From Thermosipho ferrireducens (GTDB lineage Bacteria > Thermotogota > Thermotogae > Thermotogales > Fervidobacteriaceae), in NCBI RefSeq assembly GCF_017358165.1, contig NZ_CP071446.1:744001-808000 (forward strand): a stretch of 64,000 bases of DNA, read 5' to 3'. The notes beneath the pieces are model-generated. The model was not told where the DNA came from, did not search any database, and saw only the letters and a list, made by a program, of their open reading frames with translations. Both the position numbers and the translations under genes were made by a program. Shown one piece after another: positions 30,825-40,064 of the stretch. The stretch's first letter is position 1, and every line of letters starts with the position of its first letter.

Positions 30825-33533
30825 ATGAAAAAAGTGCTATTGTTGATGTTTCTAATTTCCGGGGCTCTTTTATTCGCGTCTGTTAGTATTACTAATTTAT
30901 GGGTTCAGGAAAGCATAAATTTGAATGAAGATGGTGGCGCTGGAATTGTGATGAGAAATACGGGAGATATCTATGCAGTTACAAAAGGGGGTTATTTGTG
31001 GATAATCAACAAGCTTGGGAAAACAACAAAGATAGGAGCAAATCCTCAATTAAAGAATATTATGTCATATCCTGTGTATGTAAACGGTGCGCTCTTTTAT
31101 GTTTCATGGGAATGGGGAAGTAATGCTGATAACAAACTTGTGGTTAGATATGGAACAGGTTTTAGCACATCTGCTTCTACTGATCTTACAACGGGAGTTT
31201 ATGGCGCGCCTGTTGTTTTTGAAACAGGTGGAAACTATCACATATATTTTGCTGATGCAAATGGAATGTTATACCATTATATGTTTGACGGGACAAACTT
31301 TTCTCTGCCATCAACGACAACACTTAATTCAGGTGTTTCTGTGAAAGCTCCTGTTATACTATCTCCATCAAAAGATGCAATTTTTGTTATCGATTCTAAT
31401 GGTACTTTTTACAGAGTAGCCCTTGATGGCTCATACAATTTTGGTACAAAATCAACTATAGCTATATCAGATAAATTCTTTACCCCGATGGCATATTCAG
31501 AAAAGTATATATATGTTGCAAGTGTTAATGGAAAGTTGTATAAAATACCACCTGCGGGAACTGCTGGAGAAGTGAAATCTGTTGATTTAAAGTCTTCTGT
31601 TACGACCTCTGGAGTATTGGTAGATGGTAATGGTTATGTGTATGTTTTTAATGATGGTGGTTATATAGAAGTTTTTGATAGAGATTTAACATATTATGCG
31701 TCGTACAATGTGGGTTCAAATATGAGATTTTCTACAACACCGCTTATATTCAAAAAATCAACAGAAAACAGGGCATATATTTTGGTCCTTTTGGTATCCG
31801 TTGGTTCAACCGAAGGAAAGGCGCAAATATACACATTTGATTATGATACAAAAGAAATTTCAGGACCTGTCTGGGAAAAAGACTTAAAAGCTGCTGTGCC
31901 AATTCAGAGTGCACCTGCCATTGTCGCAGAGGCAGGCATAAGTGAAGATAGATACATATTCGCATTTGTTGATAACAAAGGAAATGTATACGCTTACAGG
32001 GTGGATGCTCGAGGACCATACGGAGATTGGGCGATGGCAGGTCAGAACGCTTATAGAACGGGTTTTATAGATGATGAAGCGATAACATTTTATAGTTATA
32101 TAACAATAAAAGCGTATGAGGGAATTAATGGTAGAGAAATTTCAAAGACTATATATGATCCAAATGACTCAGGAAAATATGGACTGCTTTATGATGCTAC
32201 CGTTCTTGCGCTGGGTGATGCTACAACACTTTCTGGATATATTGAATACAAAACAAATCCATATGGAAGTGATGCTATTCCTTCTGGACGTGCAGGGCTT
32301 GATAAACTTTTCCTGAAATTCTCAAGTCCAACTGCACTGACATTGTTATTTAGCTCTAACTTTGTCTTTGATAAGGTCGGAAATGGTATAGGCGCCCCCA
32401 CAATTGACGCGACTTTCGCTTTCAACAGTTTTGACAGCGCGACTGTGGGGCTTGAAGGTCCAAACGGGAGTAACGAAGCTACAATAACCTTTGGTTACAA
32501 TGATAAAGTTGTTAAAGTATGGACTGATGCAACTTATGCGGTATTTATAAAATATAAAACCCCCGATGGATATGCCACGGAATTAAAAAATATACTTTAT
32601 AAGTATAATGATCCAAACGAAACGGGAACTTTTGAAATAGATGCGACAAATCCACCAACATCTGTAGGAGATGACTTATTCCCGTATAAATGGTTTGTTT
32701 ATCAATGGGATCCAGACGAGGTTCAGGGATATAAAAGCGAAGTTTACGGCGCTGAAGATAAAATTACTTTAAATAAAACCGGACCTGCGTATATTGAAAT
32801 TTACTATACGCCTTTAACTGGTACAGTGACATTTGTAACCCCACGTTATGGGTATAGATCAACGAAAGCTTATATACTTCTGGATGCTGCCACAGATGCT
32901 GTTTTGTTTAATTTGAATATCACATTTCCAAGCAGTGTAGTAAAATTTTCTACAATTGTCAATATAGAAATAAATCCTAACATAAATTTCAGTGAAGTAG
33001 AAGTGTTAAGAGATATTTCAAGTGATAATATAGATATAACATTGGATTCTGGAAATCCAATTTCTGGATCTACAAGAGTTGCGACAATTACTGCAGAACT
33101 TGATTTTACTGAACCTAAAGAGATATACTTTCTTACCAACACAGGTTATACACAATATTTTGATGTATCTGGATTTGTTCAGCTTAAGACGATTAGTAAT
33201 GTGTCAACTGAAATTATTACCAAGACAAGATTTATATCAAATAAATTCTTAAGTATTGTGGGTGATTTTGATCTTGACGGAGATGTTGATGTTAATGATT
33301 ACAATGCGTTTATGCTGGCACTCGGCACAAGCGAAGGCTCTCCAAATTATAGTGAAATTTATGATATATATCCCCGAGCTCCAACTTTTAATGGTCCGTA
33401 TCCAACAGATGACGATTACGATCCGGGTGTAGCTGACCCTGATGGAAAAATAGACGCGTTTGATCTTGCGGTTATGTTAATGATGTTTGGCTGGACTGCT
33501 CCTTCAACGGCTTTGGAATATACTGGTAACTAA
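30825..33533 (+). CDS. Exported beta-propeller-like protein with dockerin-type C-terminal calcium loops
   Basis: 902 aa with a signal peptide (MKKVLLLMFLISGALLFAS). Residues ~25-400 contain propeller/PQQ-like blades (GDIYAVTKGGYLWIINKLG, GKLYKIPPAG, GYVYVFNDGGYIEVFDRD, GNVYAYRVD). The middle ~450 residues are beta-sandwich modules, with a cohesin-like stretch near 690-810. The C-terminus has paired EF-type loops: DFDLDGDVDVNDYNAFMLAL and, after a ~35-residue linker, DPDGKIDAFDLAVMLMMFG. This is the pattern of type I dockerin repeats. GAAAGGGGTGATGAT precedes the ATG. Dockerin-like ends outside cellulosomes usually mediate surface protein assembly or self-folding. The function is not known. 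Confidence 0.72.
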   Translation: MKKVLLLMFLISGALLFASVSITNLWVQESINLNEDGGAGIVMRNTGDIYAVTKGGYLWIINKLGKTTKIGANPQLKNIMSYPVYVNGALFYVSWEWGSNADNKLVVRYGTGFSTSASTDLTTGVYGAPVVFETGGNYHIYFADANGMLYHYMFDGTNFSLPSTTTLNSGVSVKAPVILSPSKDAIFVIDSNGTFYRVALDGSYNFGTKSTIAISDKFFTPMAYSEKYIYVASVNGKLYKIPPAGTAGEVKSVDLKSSVTTSGVLVDGNGYVYVFNDGGYIEVFDRDLTYYASYNVGSNMRFSTTPLIFKKSTENRAYILVLLVSVGSTEGKAQIYTFDYDTKEISGPVWEKDLKAAVPIQSAPAIVAEAGISEDRYIFAFVDNKGNVYAYRVDARGPYGDWAMAGQNAYRTGFIDDEAITFYSYITIKAYEGINGREISKTIYDPNDSGKYGLLYDATVLALGDATTLSGYIEYKTNPYGSDAIPSGRAGLDKLFLKFSSPTALTLLFSSNFVFDKVGNGIGAPTIDATFAFNSFDSATVGLEGPNGSNEATITFGYNDKVVKVWTDATYAVFIKYKTPDGYATELKNILYKYNDPNETGTFEIDATNPPTSVGDDLFPYKWFVYQWDPDEVQGYKSEVYGAEDKITLNKTGPAYIEIYYTPLTGTVTFVTPRYGYRSTKAYILLDAATDAVLFNLNITFPSSVVKFSTIVNIEINPNINFSEVEVLRDISSDNIDITLDSGNPISGSTRVATITAELDFTEPKEIYFLTNTGYTQYFDVSGFVQLKTISNVSTEIITKTRFISNKFLSIVGDFDLDGDVDVNDYNAFMLALGTSEGSPNYSEIYDIYPRAPTFNGPYPTDDDYDPGVADPDGKIDAFDLAVMLMMFGWTAPSTALEYTGN

Positions 33534-33546
33534 GGAGGTGAGTAAT

Positions 33547-34128
33547 ATGAAGGTTAAACTAATAGCAGTTAGTTTTCTTTTAATACTCTTGTTTATTTTT
33601 TCTGGATGTGGAATTTTTCAACGAGCTTTTGTAAAATATACGGATGTTTCTGTAATTGATCCCGAGGGTAATAAAATTTATATAGAAGGAACACTGAATG
33701 GCAGCAAATTGCTTCTGGATGAGAAGACGGGAAGAGTTTACATAAAAGATGAGATAAAAGTAATAAATAATGTTGATTTACAAACAGAAATATTTAACTA
33801 TAAGGCAGCCATGGTAGATGGAAGGGTTTTAATTACGTTGAGTTATATTCCAGATGTGAGTAATAAAGTGGAATTGCACAAACAACTCAATGGAAATCTT
33901 ATACTTTATGCCAGAAACATAGCAAAAGATACTTTAAATATCTGGTTGAAGAATCGATTTGGTATGACATCTGGAAAAATATATAAAGATGTGGCAAATG
34001 GACATGATGTAATAGTTGGAGGTTATTTAATAGGTATAGCTAAGCTTAAAGAAGAAGAAAAGCCTATAGGAAGTGTTGCGGTAAAATTAGACGTAAAGAA
34101 TGAACCAGAGATAGTGAGAATATATTAA
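33547..34128 (+). CDS. Putative small lipoprotein
   Basis: 193 aa. The start is ATG 33547 after AAGGAGGTG; an in-frame GTG/TTG extension back to 33487 would overlap the previous gene and is rejected. The signal sequence MKVKLIAVSFLLILLFIFSGC carries a lipobox with Cys21. The remainder is a mixed alpha/beta domain with no recognised motif. It sits 13 bp after the dockerin-like protein and before a strong terminator, so it is the last gene of the exported-protein operon. Confidence 0.75.
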   Translation: MKVKLIAVSFLLILLFIFSGCGIFQRAFVKYTDVSVIDPEGNKIYIEGTLNGSKLLLDEKTGRVYIKDEIKVINNVDLQTEIFNYKAAMVDGRVLITLSYIPDVSNKVELHKQLNGNLILYARNIAKDTLNIWLKNRFGMTSGKIYKDVANGHDVIVGGYLIGIAKLKEEEKPIGSVAVKLDVKNEPEIVRIY

Positions 34129-34132
34129 GTTT

Positions 34133-34156
34133 TGGGGCCTTCTGGCCCCATTTTTT
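34133..34156 (+). terminator. Rho-independent terminator
   Basis: TGGGGCC (34133-34139), loop TTCT, GGCCCCA (34144-34150), then six T. It separates the lipoprotein operon from the phosphoglycosyltransferase gene. Confidence 0.95.
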
Positions 34157-34157
34157 A

Positions 34158-34166
34158 TGATATAAT
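34158..34166 (+). promoter_or_regulatory. Extended -10 promoter element
   Basis: TGA-TATAAT directly after a terminator and 32 bp before the GTG start of the phosphoglycosyltransferase gene. No good -35 is present. The same TGN-TATAAT form recurs elsewhere in this window. Confidence 0.6.
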
Positions 34167-34197
34167 CAATTTTGCAGAGAAACAGGGAGGTTTGACG

Positions 34198-35118
34198 GTG
34201 CTTTTTATAGTTTTGAGTTTTGCAGTAGCAGTTGTGTCTATTCCAATAGCAGGTAAAATAGCAAGAAAATATGGTATAGTGGATAAACCAGACGGTATTT
34301 TAAAAACACATGAAAAGGGAGTTCCATATCTTGGTGGTATGGGAATATATTTTGCTTTGATGCTTATAAGTCCTTTTGATATTGTTGTTAAATCTTCCAT
34401 AACACTTTTAGCTTTTTTAGGACTTTATGATGATTTAAAGGGTGTTTCACCTAAAATAAGATTAATCATTGAATTTATAGCTGGTGGGCTATTAGCATAT
34501 AAATATGTAGGAGTGTCGTTGTATTTATTCCTCGGTGCGTTTTTTGTAGCTGTGATAATAAATGCGGTAAATATGATGGATGGAATGGATGGAGTTTGTT
34601 CAGGCGTTTCTGTTATAGGAAGTGCTGGTTTGATCTTTATAGTTACGAGTAATTATGATAAGCAATTACTTCTGGCTTTAATAGGAGCGTTGGTAGCTTA
34701 TTTAATGTACAACTTCCCTCCTGCAAGGATTTTTATGGGGGATATGGGCAGCTATATAGTAGGTGGTGTTCTTTCAGCTGCTTTTCTATCATCTTCAAGA
34801 GCAGGGACAGTTTCTTTGCTTTCGGCTGTGATTATCTTAACTCCGTTTTTTCTGGATCTTGCAGCTGGTTTCTTTAGAAGATTATTGAATGGAAAGTCGC
34901 CATTTAGTGGGGATAGAGCTCATATTTATGACAAAGTGTATTTAAGATTAAAAAACAAAAGGAAAACATTTTTCATTATGCTTATAATTTCCAGTACTTA
35001 CGTGCTAACAGGTTTTCTTTTTTATATAAACAGCTCTTTAAGGATTTCTGCGTTTTTATTTTACCTTGTTATTACCATATTTCTTGTTCTTCATTTAAAG
35101 TTGTTAAAATATGAATAA
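34198..35118 (+). CDS. Undecaprenyl-phosphate sugar-1-phosphate transferase (WecA/MraY family)
   Basis: 306 aa, polytopic membrane enzyme that transfers a sugar-1-phosphate from a UDP-sugar to undecaprenyl phosphate. Start is GTG 34198 (GGGAGG 7 bases upstream); the longer TTG frame from 34132 begins inside the terminator stem. Motifs: LKTHEKGVPYLGG, the Asp-rich GLYDDLKG, NAVNMMDGMDGVCSG, and FMGDMGSYIVGG, with ~10 hydrophobic segments between. The WecA/TagO-type is more likely than MraY, because no murein genes are nearby and an O-antigen-ligase-like gene follows. This suggests it starts a surface polysaccharide or protein-linked glycan. Confidence 0.88.
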   Translation: MLFIVLSFAVAVVSIPIAGKIARKYGIVDKPDGILKTHEKGVPYLGGMGIYFALMLISPFDIVVKSSITLLAFLGLYDDLKGVSPKIRLIIEFIAGGLLAYKYVGVSLYLFLGAFFVAVIINAVNMMDGMDGVCSGVSVIGSAGLIFIVTSNYDKQLLLALIGALVAYLMYNFPPARIFMGDMGSYIVGGVLSAAFLSSSRAGTVSLLSAVIILTPFFLDLAAGFFRRLLNGKSPFSGDRAHIYDKVYLRLKNKRKTFFIMLIISSTYVLTGFLFYINSSLRISAFLFYLVITIFLVLHLKLLKYE

Positions 35119-35164
35119 TTATAATGTTATAATTTTAAAAGAAAAATTCAGGGAGGGGTTCAAA

Positions 35165-38100
35165 TTGCAGATGTTCCAGGATATATTGATGCACATTACG
35201 ATAGTTCTTGTGGCACTTTTCACGAGTCAGAAATATACCTATGAATTTAGTGTTCCAAAATATGCAATATTAACTTTAGCAATATCTGTTCTGTTTACAA
35301 TGTTAGTTTTTAAGTGGATCAAGGAAAAGAAAATCTCTTTATATTTAACACCTGCGCATGTTTTGTGGATAGGTTTTGCTATTGTTTCTATTATTTCAAG
35401 TTTTAATGTCCTAAGGGATAATCCATATTATTTCAGACGGTCTTTTGATATAGGCTTATATGTTTTGTTTAACGCTGTTCTTGCTGTGTATTTTAGTACT
35501 GTGTACAAAGATAAAAGAAGAATCAACTCATTACTGTTTACTTTTTTAATAACGGGATTATTTGTTAGTGTTGATGCGCTTATAAATTTTTACACAGGAT
35601 ACGATGTTTTTCTTGGAAAAGTTGGGAGTCCATTTGAAAGGGCTTCAATAAAAGCCACAGTGGGAAATGTGATTTTTACAGCAAATTATATTGACATGCT
35701 TCTGCCTGTTGCGCTTTACTTTATTTTAAGTTTTGATCCTGGTTTTGGAAAAATTAATTCGTTATGGAAAATTGTTTTGTTAAAGATAACTGCAGCTTTT
35801 GCTTTTATCGTAGGTGTTGTGGCTGTTATAGTTTCACAGACGAGGTCTGAATATCTGGCTATTATAATTATGAGTATCCTTTACGTTGTGTTCTATTTTG
35901 TATGGGTTAAAATAGGGAAGAAAAAGGATAGTGCTTTTGAAAGCTTAAAAGCGGAAAAAGAAATAATGGCAAAAAAAGTGGAAAATTTTGAAAAAATACT
36001 ACTTGTTACTATACTCACTTTTGTTGTTATTGCCGTTGTTGTGTACAACACTCCAAATGTTTTTACAGGAAAAGGAAAAGTTAATATGACCTCGCGTTTT
36101 AGTGCAATGGCATCGGTATCAAGTATAGATGAGAGAAAACTATCATGGTTTACTTCTTTAGAACTCTGGGAAGATCACAAAATATTTGGTAGTGGAATCG
36201 GGACATATCAATTGCTTTCCATATCAAAGATGGGGGAATATTTAGAAAAACACCCAGAGCTTTACTATGGATGGAATAATTTTAAACGTGCTCATAACGA
36301 TTATTTTCAGGTGTTGGGAGAAACTGGTATAGCAGGTTTACTACTTATTTTAGGGGTTTTAACAGTGTTGGTTTATTATTTTTTCAGTATTCCTGGAAAA
36401 TTAAAAGATAGAGATGAGATTTTGCTCTTTCTTTCTTTATCTGTAGCGATTGTTGGTTTTGCTATTCAGAGTTTTTTCAGTTTTCCAGGGCATCTTTTAC
36501 CTAATGCACTTGCAGCTACCTTTTTTGCAAGTGTCGCTATAGGTCCTTATTTTACAAGAAAAAGTCATAAAGAAATCAAAGGTATTTTTGGGATTATTAT
36601 AGGAATGCTGTTGCTTATAATAACGTACTCTTCCACATACCTTAGGTGGAATCATTTCATATCGGAAGTTTATTTCAAAAAGGGTAATAGTGCATATCTT
36701 ACCTATGTGAAAGTTCTCGAAGAACTTCCAAAGGCAAATTCATATATAACCCAGCTTCGAAACCAGCTAAAAGAATTGGAGAATTTATCTGGACGATTTG
36801 AATACTTAAAGCCCGAAAATTGGAAGACCTTAAAAAGGCAGGAGTACCAGAGAAAGGGACTATCCTTTAACGATGTGGATATAGAAAACCAAAGACTTTC
36901 TGAGATAAATAAGATAAGATCTAAAATACTAAGCGAACTTAATCAGATAGAGGCTCAAAGAAAGAAATTACCGGGTATAGCTGATAACTATTATAAACTT
37001 GCAAAAGAGAATCTTGTAAAAAGTGTGAGTTTGAACCACACTTATGGAAAATCTTATTTTTATTTAGCTTCGCTTGTTGCTCAAAATCCAAGAATTTCAG
37101 AGTTAAAAGTTGCTCTTCCAGAACGTTATGAACAAATTTTCAGGCAGGAGTTTGATGATTATCAAAAAGTGATTTTTCCAGAGTATAAGCATAAATGGCT
37201 GGAAAAAATTGTTCCTTTCATAAAAAATAATCCAGCTATTATTTCAAAATTTGATTTTGCTTCAATGCAGGCGGTAATTGATTCTATAGGTTTATACGAA
37301 ACGTCCCTTAAAACCTTTAATGAGAGAAACACGTATAAGGCTCTTGCCATGAGATATCATACACTTCATAATTTTTCAAAGCAACTTTTGAGTATAATTC
37401 CATCAACAAATACGGAACTTATAAATTATGTAAAGAAAATAGCTGTAAGCTCGTTTGATTCCTACGTGGACTATGCGAAGTTAACTATATATAACATGCC
37501 CGGAGGCTGGAATAGATTTCCAGATTGGAAAAATCCTGATTTAGCAAAAGCAAGTGTCGGGGAAGATATATACAGATTTTTTGCAGGGATGACAGTAAAG
37601 CTTCAGCCTCCAACCCTCCTGGTTGTAAGAGATTTTCTTAACTGGTTAGCTCTTCAAGAGATAAAAGCGGTAAAGTACATGAATTTAAAGGGAATATGGG
37701 GTGTCCCAGATGGCGTACTTGACTTTTTGCATGCAAGTGCTTTTGCGTATTATAAAGCTGGACAATTTCAGGAAACAATTTACGCTCTTCAAAAGTTGAA
37801 AAAAATGTATAAGAACTCATATGAAAATGCTGAGAAGAATATAGAAAAGTATTTAACATTTGCAAGAAAAGAAGTGGAAAAAAGAAAATCAAAGCTGGAA
37901 GAAAACCTTGAAAAAATTTTGAAGGAAACGGGGGCTCCATCGGCGGCAATTAATTTTGTAACAAAAAAATTCGAAACGGTTGTAATGGATATTTTTAATA
38001 GTTTTGTTAATTATAACTTTTTGGCAATAGAAACAGATTATATGAAAAAACTTGTAAATGAGCAATTTACAAAATGGTATGACACAAGAAAAGCAGGAAT

Positions 38101-38455
38101 ATGGTCTTCGATAGCGGTTGAAAAAATGAACCAGTTTATAAAAGAGCTTCAAAAGATGGGATTTCCAACAAGTACGTTGCTGGAAATAAAGAACGCATTA
38201 AAAAGCATTATATATCCAACGCCTAATATCAATGTTTATGAACGTTATAAGAGATTTGTAGCACATTATCAGCTTATTTTGAACGATTTGAATTATATGG
38301 CAAAAAATTTAAAAAGTACATATCAAGAGATGACAGATAATATGTGGGAGGGTGTAATAAAAGACTGGAGTGAAATTGTAATGGAAGATGGGACACCGTT
38401 GAACAACAAAGAAGATATATTGAACTATCTTGATAAAATAGTCTCAAATAAGTAA
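35165..38455 (+). CDS. O-antigen ligase (Wzy/WaaL)-like membrane protein with long C-terminal helical domain
   Basis: 1096 aa from TTG 35165, which has GGGAGGGG at the right distance. An ATG at 35111 overlapping the previous stop lacks a ribosome site. The N-terminal ~480 residues hold about ten to twelve membrane segments and the Wzy_C-type landmarks: EDHKIFGSGIGTYQ, and RAHNDYFQVLGETGIAGLL with the conserved HND. The remaining ~600 residues are soluble and mostly helical (possibly TPR-related), which is unusually long for the family. The expected role is ligation or polymerisation of lipid-linked glycan on the outer face of the membrane. It may act with the preceding phosphoglycosyltransferase. 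Confidence 0.82.
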   Translation: MQMFQDILMHITIVLVALFTSQKYTYEFSVPKYAILTLAISVLFTMLVFKWIKEKKISLYLTPAHVLWIGFAIVSIISSFNVLRDNPYYFRRSFDIGLYVLFNAVLAVYFSTVYKDKRRINSLLFTFLITGLFVSVDALINFYTGYDVFLGKVGSPFERASIKATVGNVIFTANYIDMLLPVALYFILSFDPGFGKINSLWKIVLLKITAAFAFIVGVVAVIVSQTRSEYLAIIIMSILYVVFYFVWVKIGKKKDSAFESLKAEKEIMAKKVENFEKILLVTILTFVVIAVVVYNTPNVFTGKGKVNMTSRFSAMASVSSIDERKLSWFTSLELWEDHKIFGSGIGTYQLLSISKMGEYLEKHPELYYGWNNFKRAHNDYFQVLGETGIAGLLLILGVLTVLVYYFFSIPGKLKDRDEILLFLSLSVAIVGFAIQSFFSFPGHLLPNALAATFFASVAIGPYFTRKSHKEIKGIFGIIIGMLLLIITYSSTYLRWNHFISEVYFKKGNSAYLTYVKVLEELPKANSYITQLRNQLKELENLSGRFEYLKPENWKTLKRQEYQRKGLSFNDVDIENQRLSEINKIRSKILSELNQIEAQRKKLPGIADNYYKLAKENLVKSVSLNHTYGKSYFYLASLVAQNPRISELKVALPERYEQIFRQEFDDYQKVIFPEYKHKWLEKIVPFIKNNPAIISKFDFASMQAVIDSIGLYETSLKTFNERNTYKALAMRYHTLHNFSKQLLSIIPSTNTELINYVKKIAVSSFDSYVDYAKLTIYNMPGGWNRFPDWKNPDLAKASVGEDIYRFFAGMTVKLQPPTLLVVRDFLNWLALQEIKAVKYMNLKGIWGVPDGVLDFLHASAFAYYKAGQFQETIYALQKLKKMYKNSYENAEKNIEKYLTFARKEVEKRKSKLEENLEKILKETGAPSAAINFVTKKFETVVMDIFNSFVNYNFLAIETDYMKKLVNEQFTKWYDTRKAGIWSSIAVEKMNQFIKELQKMGFPTSTLLEIKNALKSIIYPTPNINVYERYKRFVAHYQLILNDLNYMAKNLKSTYQEMTDNMWEGVIKDWSEIVMEDGTPLNNKEDILNYLDKIVSNK

Positions 38456-38488
38456 TGCATTTCAAAGATTGAGTTATAATGCATAAAT

Positions 38489-39496
38489 TTAGCTGTTTAT
38501 ATGAAGAAGTGTATATTTTTTTGTAATAAAATATTCTTTAAACCATTTTAATGTATCGGAAAGTGTAAGCTCGAAAGGCCTTGGATTGTAGGATAGTTCC
38601 TTTTGAGCTTTGCTGTGGGAAAAGATATAATTTCTGGTCAGAGTGTGAATAGAGTAAGGAGTGAATAACGGTTTTGAATTTGTTAAAAGTCCGTAGAATA
38701 TTGCCAGATATGAGAAAAAATATGCGATTTTCGTGCTAACAATCTCTGGTATAGTAGTTAAGCCGGAAATCTTATTCAGAGTTTTTATTAATTCTAAAAG
38801 GCTGATTGTTTTATTTCCCAGGATGTAAAATTGACCTTTTTTCCCTTTTTCAATGGAGCTAATAATTCCAGTAGCTACGTCGCGGACATCGACAAAATCA
38901 AAACTTCCATCTATTATGTATTTTAGTTTTCCTTTTAAATAATTTAGAAAGAAAATTCCCATATTTGAAGGTTTGAAGTCAAAAGGTCCAATTATACCTG
39001 TTGGGCAAATCGTCACAACATCAACACCCGACTTTGCTGCGTTCATAACTTCCAGTGCAGCTGTTGCTTTTGATTTACCATATACTCCAGAAGTGAGTTT
39101 GGGATCAATTGTTGTTGATTCGTCGATAATAGAATATGGTTCTGGTTCGGAGAAAGCGTGAACTGAACTAACATAAATAAGCTTTTTGTTGTGTTTTTGA
39201 ACAAGTTTTAGAATATTTTTTGTACCGTTTACATTTATTGAATAAACTAACTTTTTTCTCCAGGGAAGAATGGAAATAATAGCTGCAAGATGTATTACAA
39301 CATCACTTTCTTTTATAATGCTATCCAGTTTATCACAGTTTCTAATATCGCATTTTAAAATTTTAACATCAAGTTCTTCAAGACTGGTGCATTTATCATT
39401 GGGATGAACTAAAGTAACTATTTTTTCGCCTAGTGCGCGTAACTTTCTGATAAGAACGTTACCTAAATGCCCTGAGCCCCCCGTTATAAATATCAT
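38489..39496 (-). CDS. NAD(P)-dependent epimerase/dehydratase (extended SDR)
   Basis: 335 aa. N-terminal Rossmann motif TGGSGHLGNVL, DVVIHLAA, NVNGTKNIL, VSSVHAF, and the catalytic YGKSK. The pattern resembles dihydroflavonol reductase-like and 3-beta-HSD-like SDRs more than nucleotide-sugar epimerases. The start overlaps the marR stop by 4 bp, so it is translationally coupled and probably controlled by that regulator. Substrate unknown. Confidence 0.82.
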   Translation of the reverse strand: MIFITGGSGHLGNVLIRKLRALGEKIVTLVHPNDKCTSLEELDVKILKCDIRNCDKLDSIIKESDVVIHLAAIISILPWRKKLVYSINVNGTKNILKLVQKHNKKLIYVSSVHAFSEPEPYSIIDESTTIDPKLTSGVYGKSKATAALEVMNAAKSGVDVVTICPTGIIGPFDFKPSNMGIFFLNYLKGKLKYIIDGSFDFVDVRDVATGIISSIEKGKKGQFYILGNKTISLLELIKTLNKISGLTTIPEIVSTKIAYFFSYLAIFYGLLTNSKPLFTPYSIHTLTRNYIFSHSKAQKELSYNPRPFELTLSDTLKWFKEYFITKKYTLLHINS

Positions 39497-39918
39497 TTTT
39501 CCACTTCCAGACTTTTTATGAAATATTCAAACCCTTTGTTTATAATTTCTATTTTGTCTTTAGGAATTTTTGCTGTTACAGTATCTATTATTGAAGAGAA
39601 ATACCCTGAAATTCTGGAGAATAATCTTTTTCCTTTTTTAGTCGGTACAAGATAAATTTTTCTTCTATCAGTATTTGAACGTTCTCTTAGGATAATTCCC
39701 TTGTTTTCAAGTTTATCTATTAAAACTGTTATGGTACTTTTTGAAAGCCTGAGTTTTTGGGAGCATTCTTTCATTGTCACAGGATTATGAAAATTTATAA
39801 ATAAGAATAAGTAAAATTCGTTTGTAGTCATCTCACCGAATTCTTTATCTTTTGGTATTAAATTGACAAAATTTACAACTAATGAAAAAATAACTTTAAA
39901 AACTTCACTTTTTTCCAT
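39493..39918 (-). CDS. MarR-family transcriptional regulator
   Basis: 141 aa. ATG 39918 with AAGGGG upstream is preferred over the longer frame from 39987, which would run across the operator. Winged-helix landmarks are TTNEFYLFLFINF, VTMKECSQKLRLSKSTITVLIDKLENKGII as recognition region, and RSNTDRRKIYLVPTKKG as wing. The wing DRR is the MarR hallmark. It is the first gene of a two-gene operon with the SDR. An inverted repeat between promoter and start strongly suggests autorepression. The ligand is not known. Confidence 0.9.
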   Translation of the reverse strand: MEKSEVFKVIFSLVVNFVNLIPKDKEFGEMTTNEFYLFLFINFHNPVTMKECSQKLRLSKSTITVLIDKLENKGIILRERSNTDRRKIYLVPTKKGKRLFSRISGYFSSIIDTVTAKIPKDKIEIINKGFEYFIKSLEVEK

Positions 39919-39936
39919 ATTAGTTTCCCCTTTTAA

Positions 39937-39977
39937 AAATAGTTTATTTATTAAACTATTTATATTATAAACTATTT
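39937..39977 (-). promoter_or_regulatory. MarR operator: inverted repeat plus third half-site, overlapping -10
   Basis: AAATAGTTTA (39937-39946) and TAAACTATTT (39952-39961) form a perfect 10-bp dyad with a 5-bp gap. A further TAAACTATTT lies at 39968-39977 in the same orientation as the second arm. On the minus strand a TATAAT (39969-39964) lies inside this array. It sits 19 bp before the marR start. Confidence 0.78.
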
Positions 39978-40064
39978 TTCTCAACAAATGAAATTAGAAA
40001 AAGCAAGAAAACACGAAAATATTAAAGGATTTTAAAGATAATTACCTGAGGTGGCCCTTGCCCA

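Noticed and set aside
34132-34197. N-terminal extension of the phosphoglycosyltransferase beginning with a TTG at 34132
   Set aside because: The extension starts within the stem of a strong terminator. The GTG at 34198 has a well-spaced GGGAGG site.
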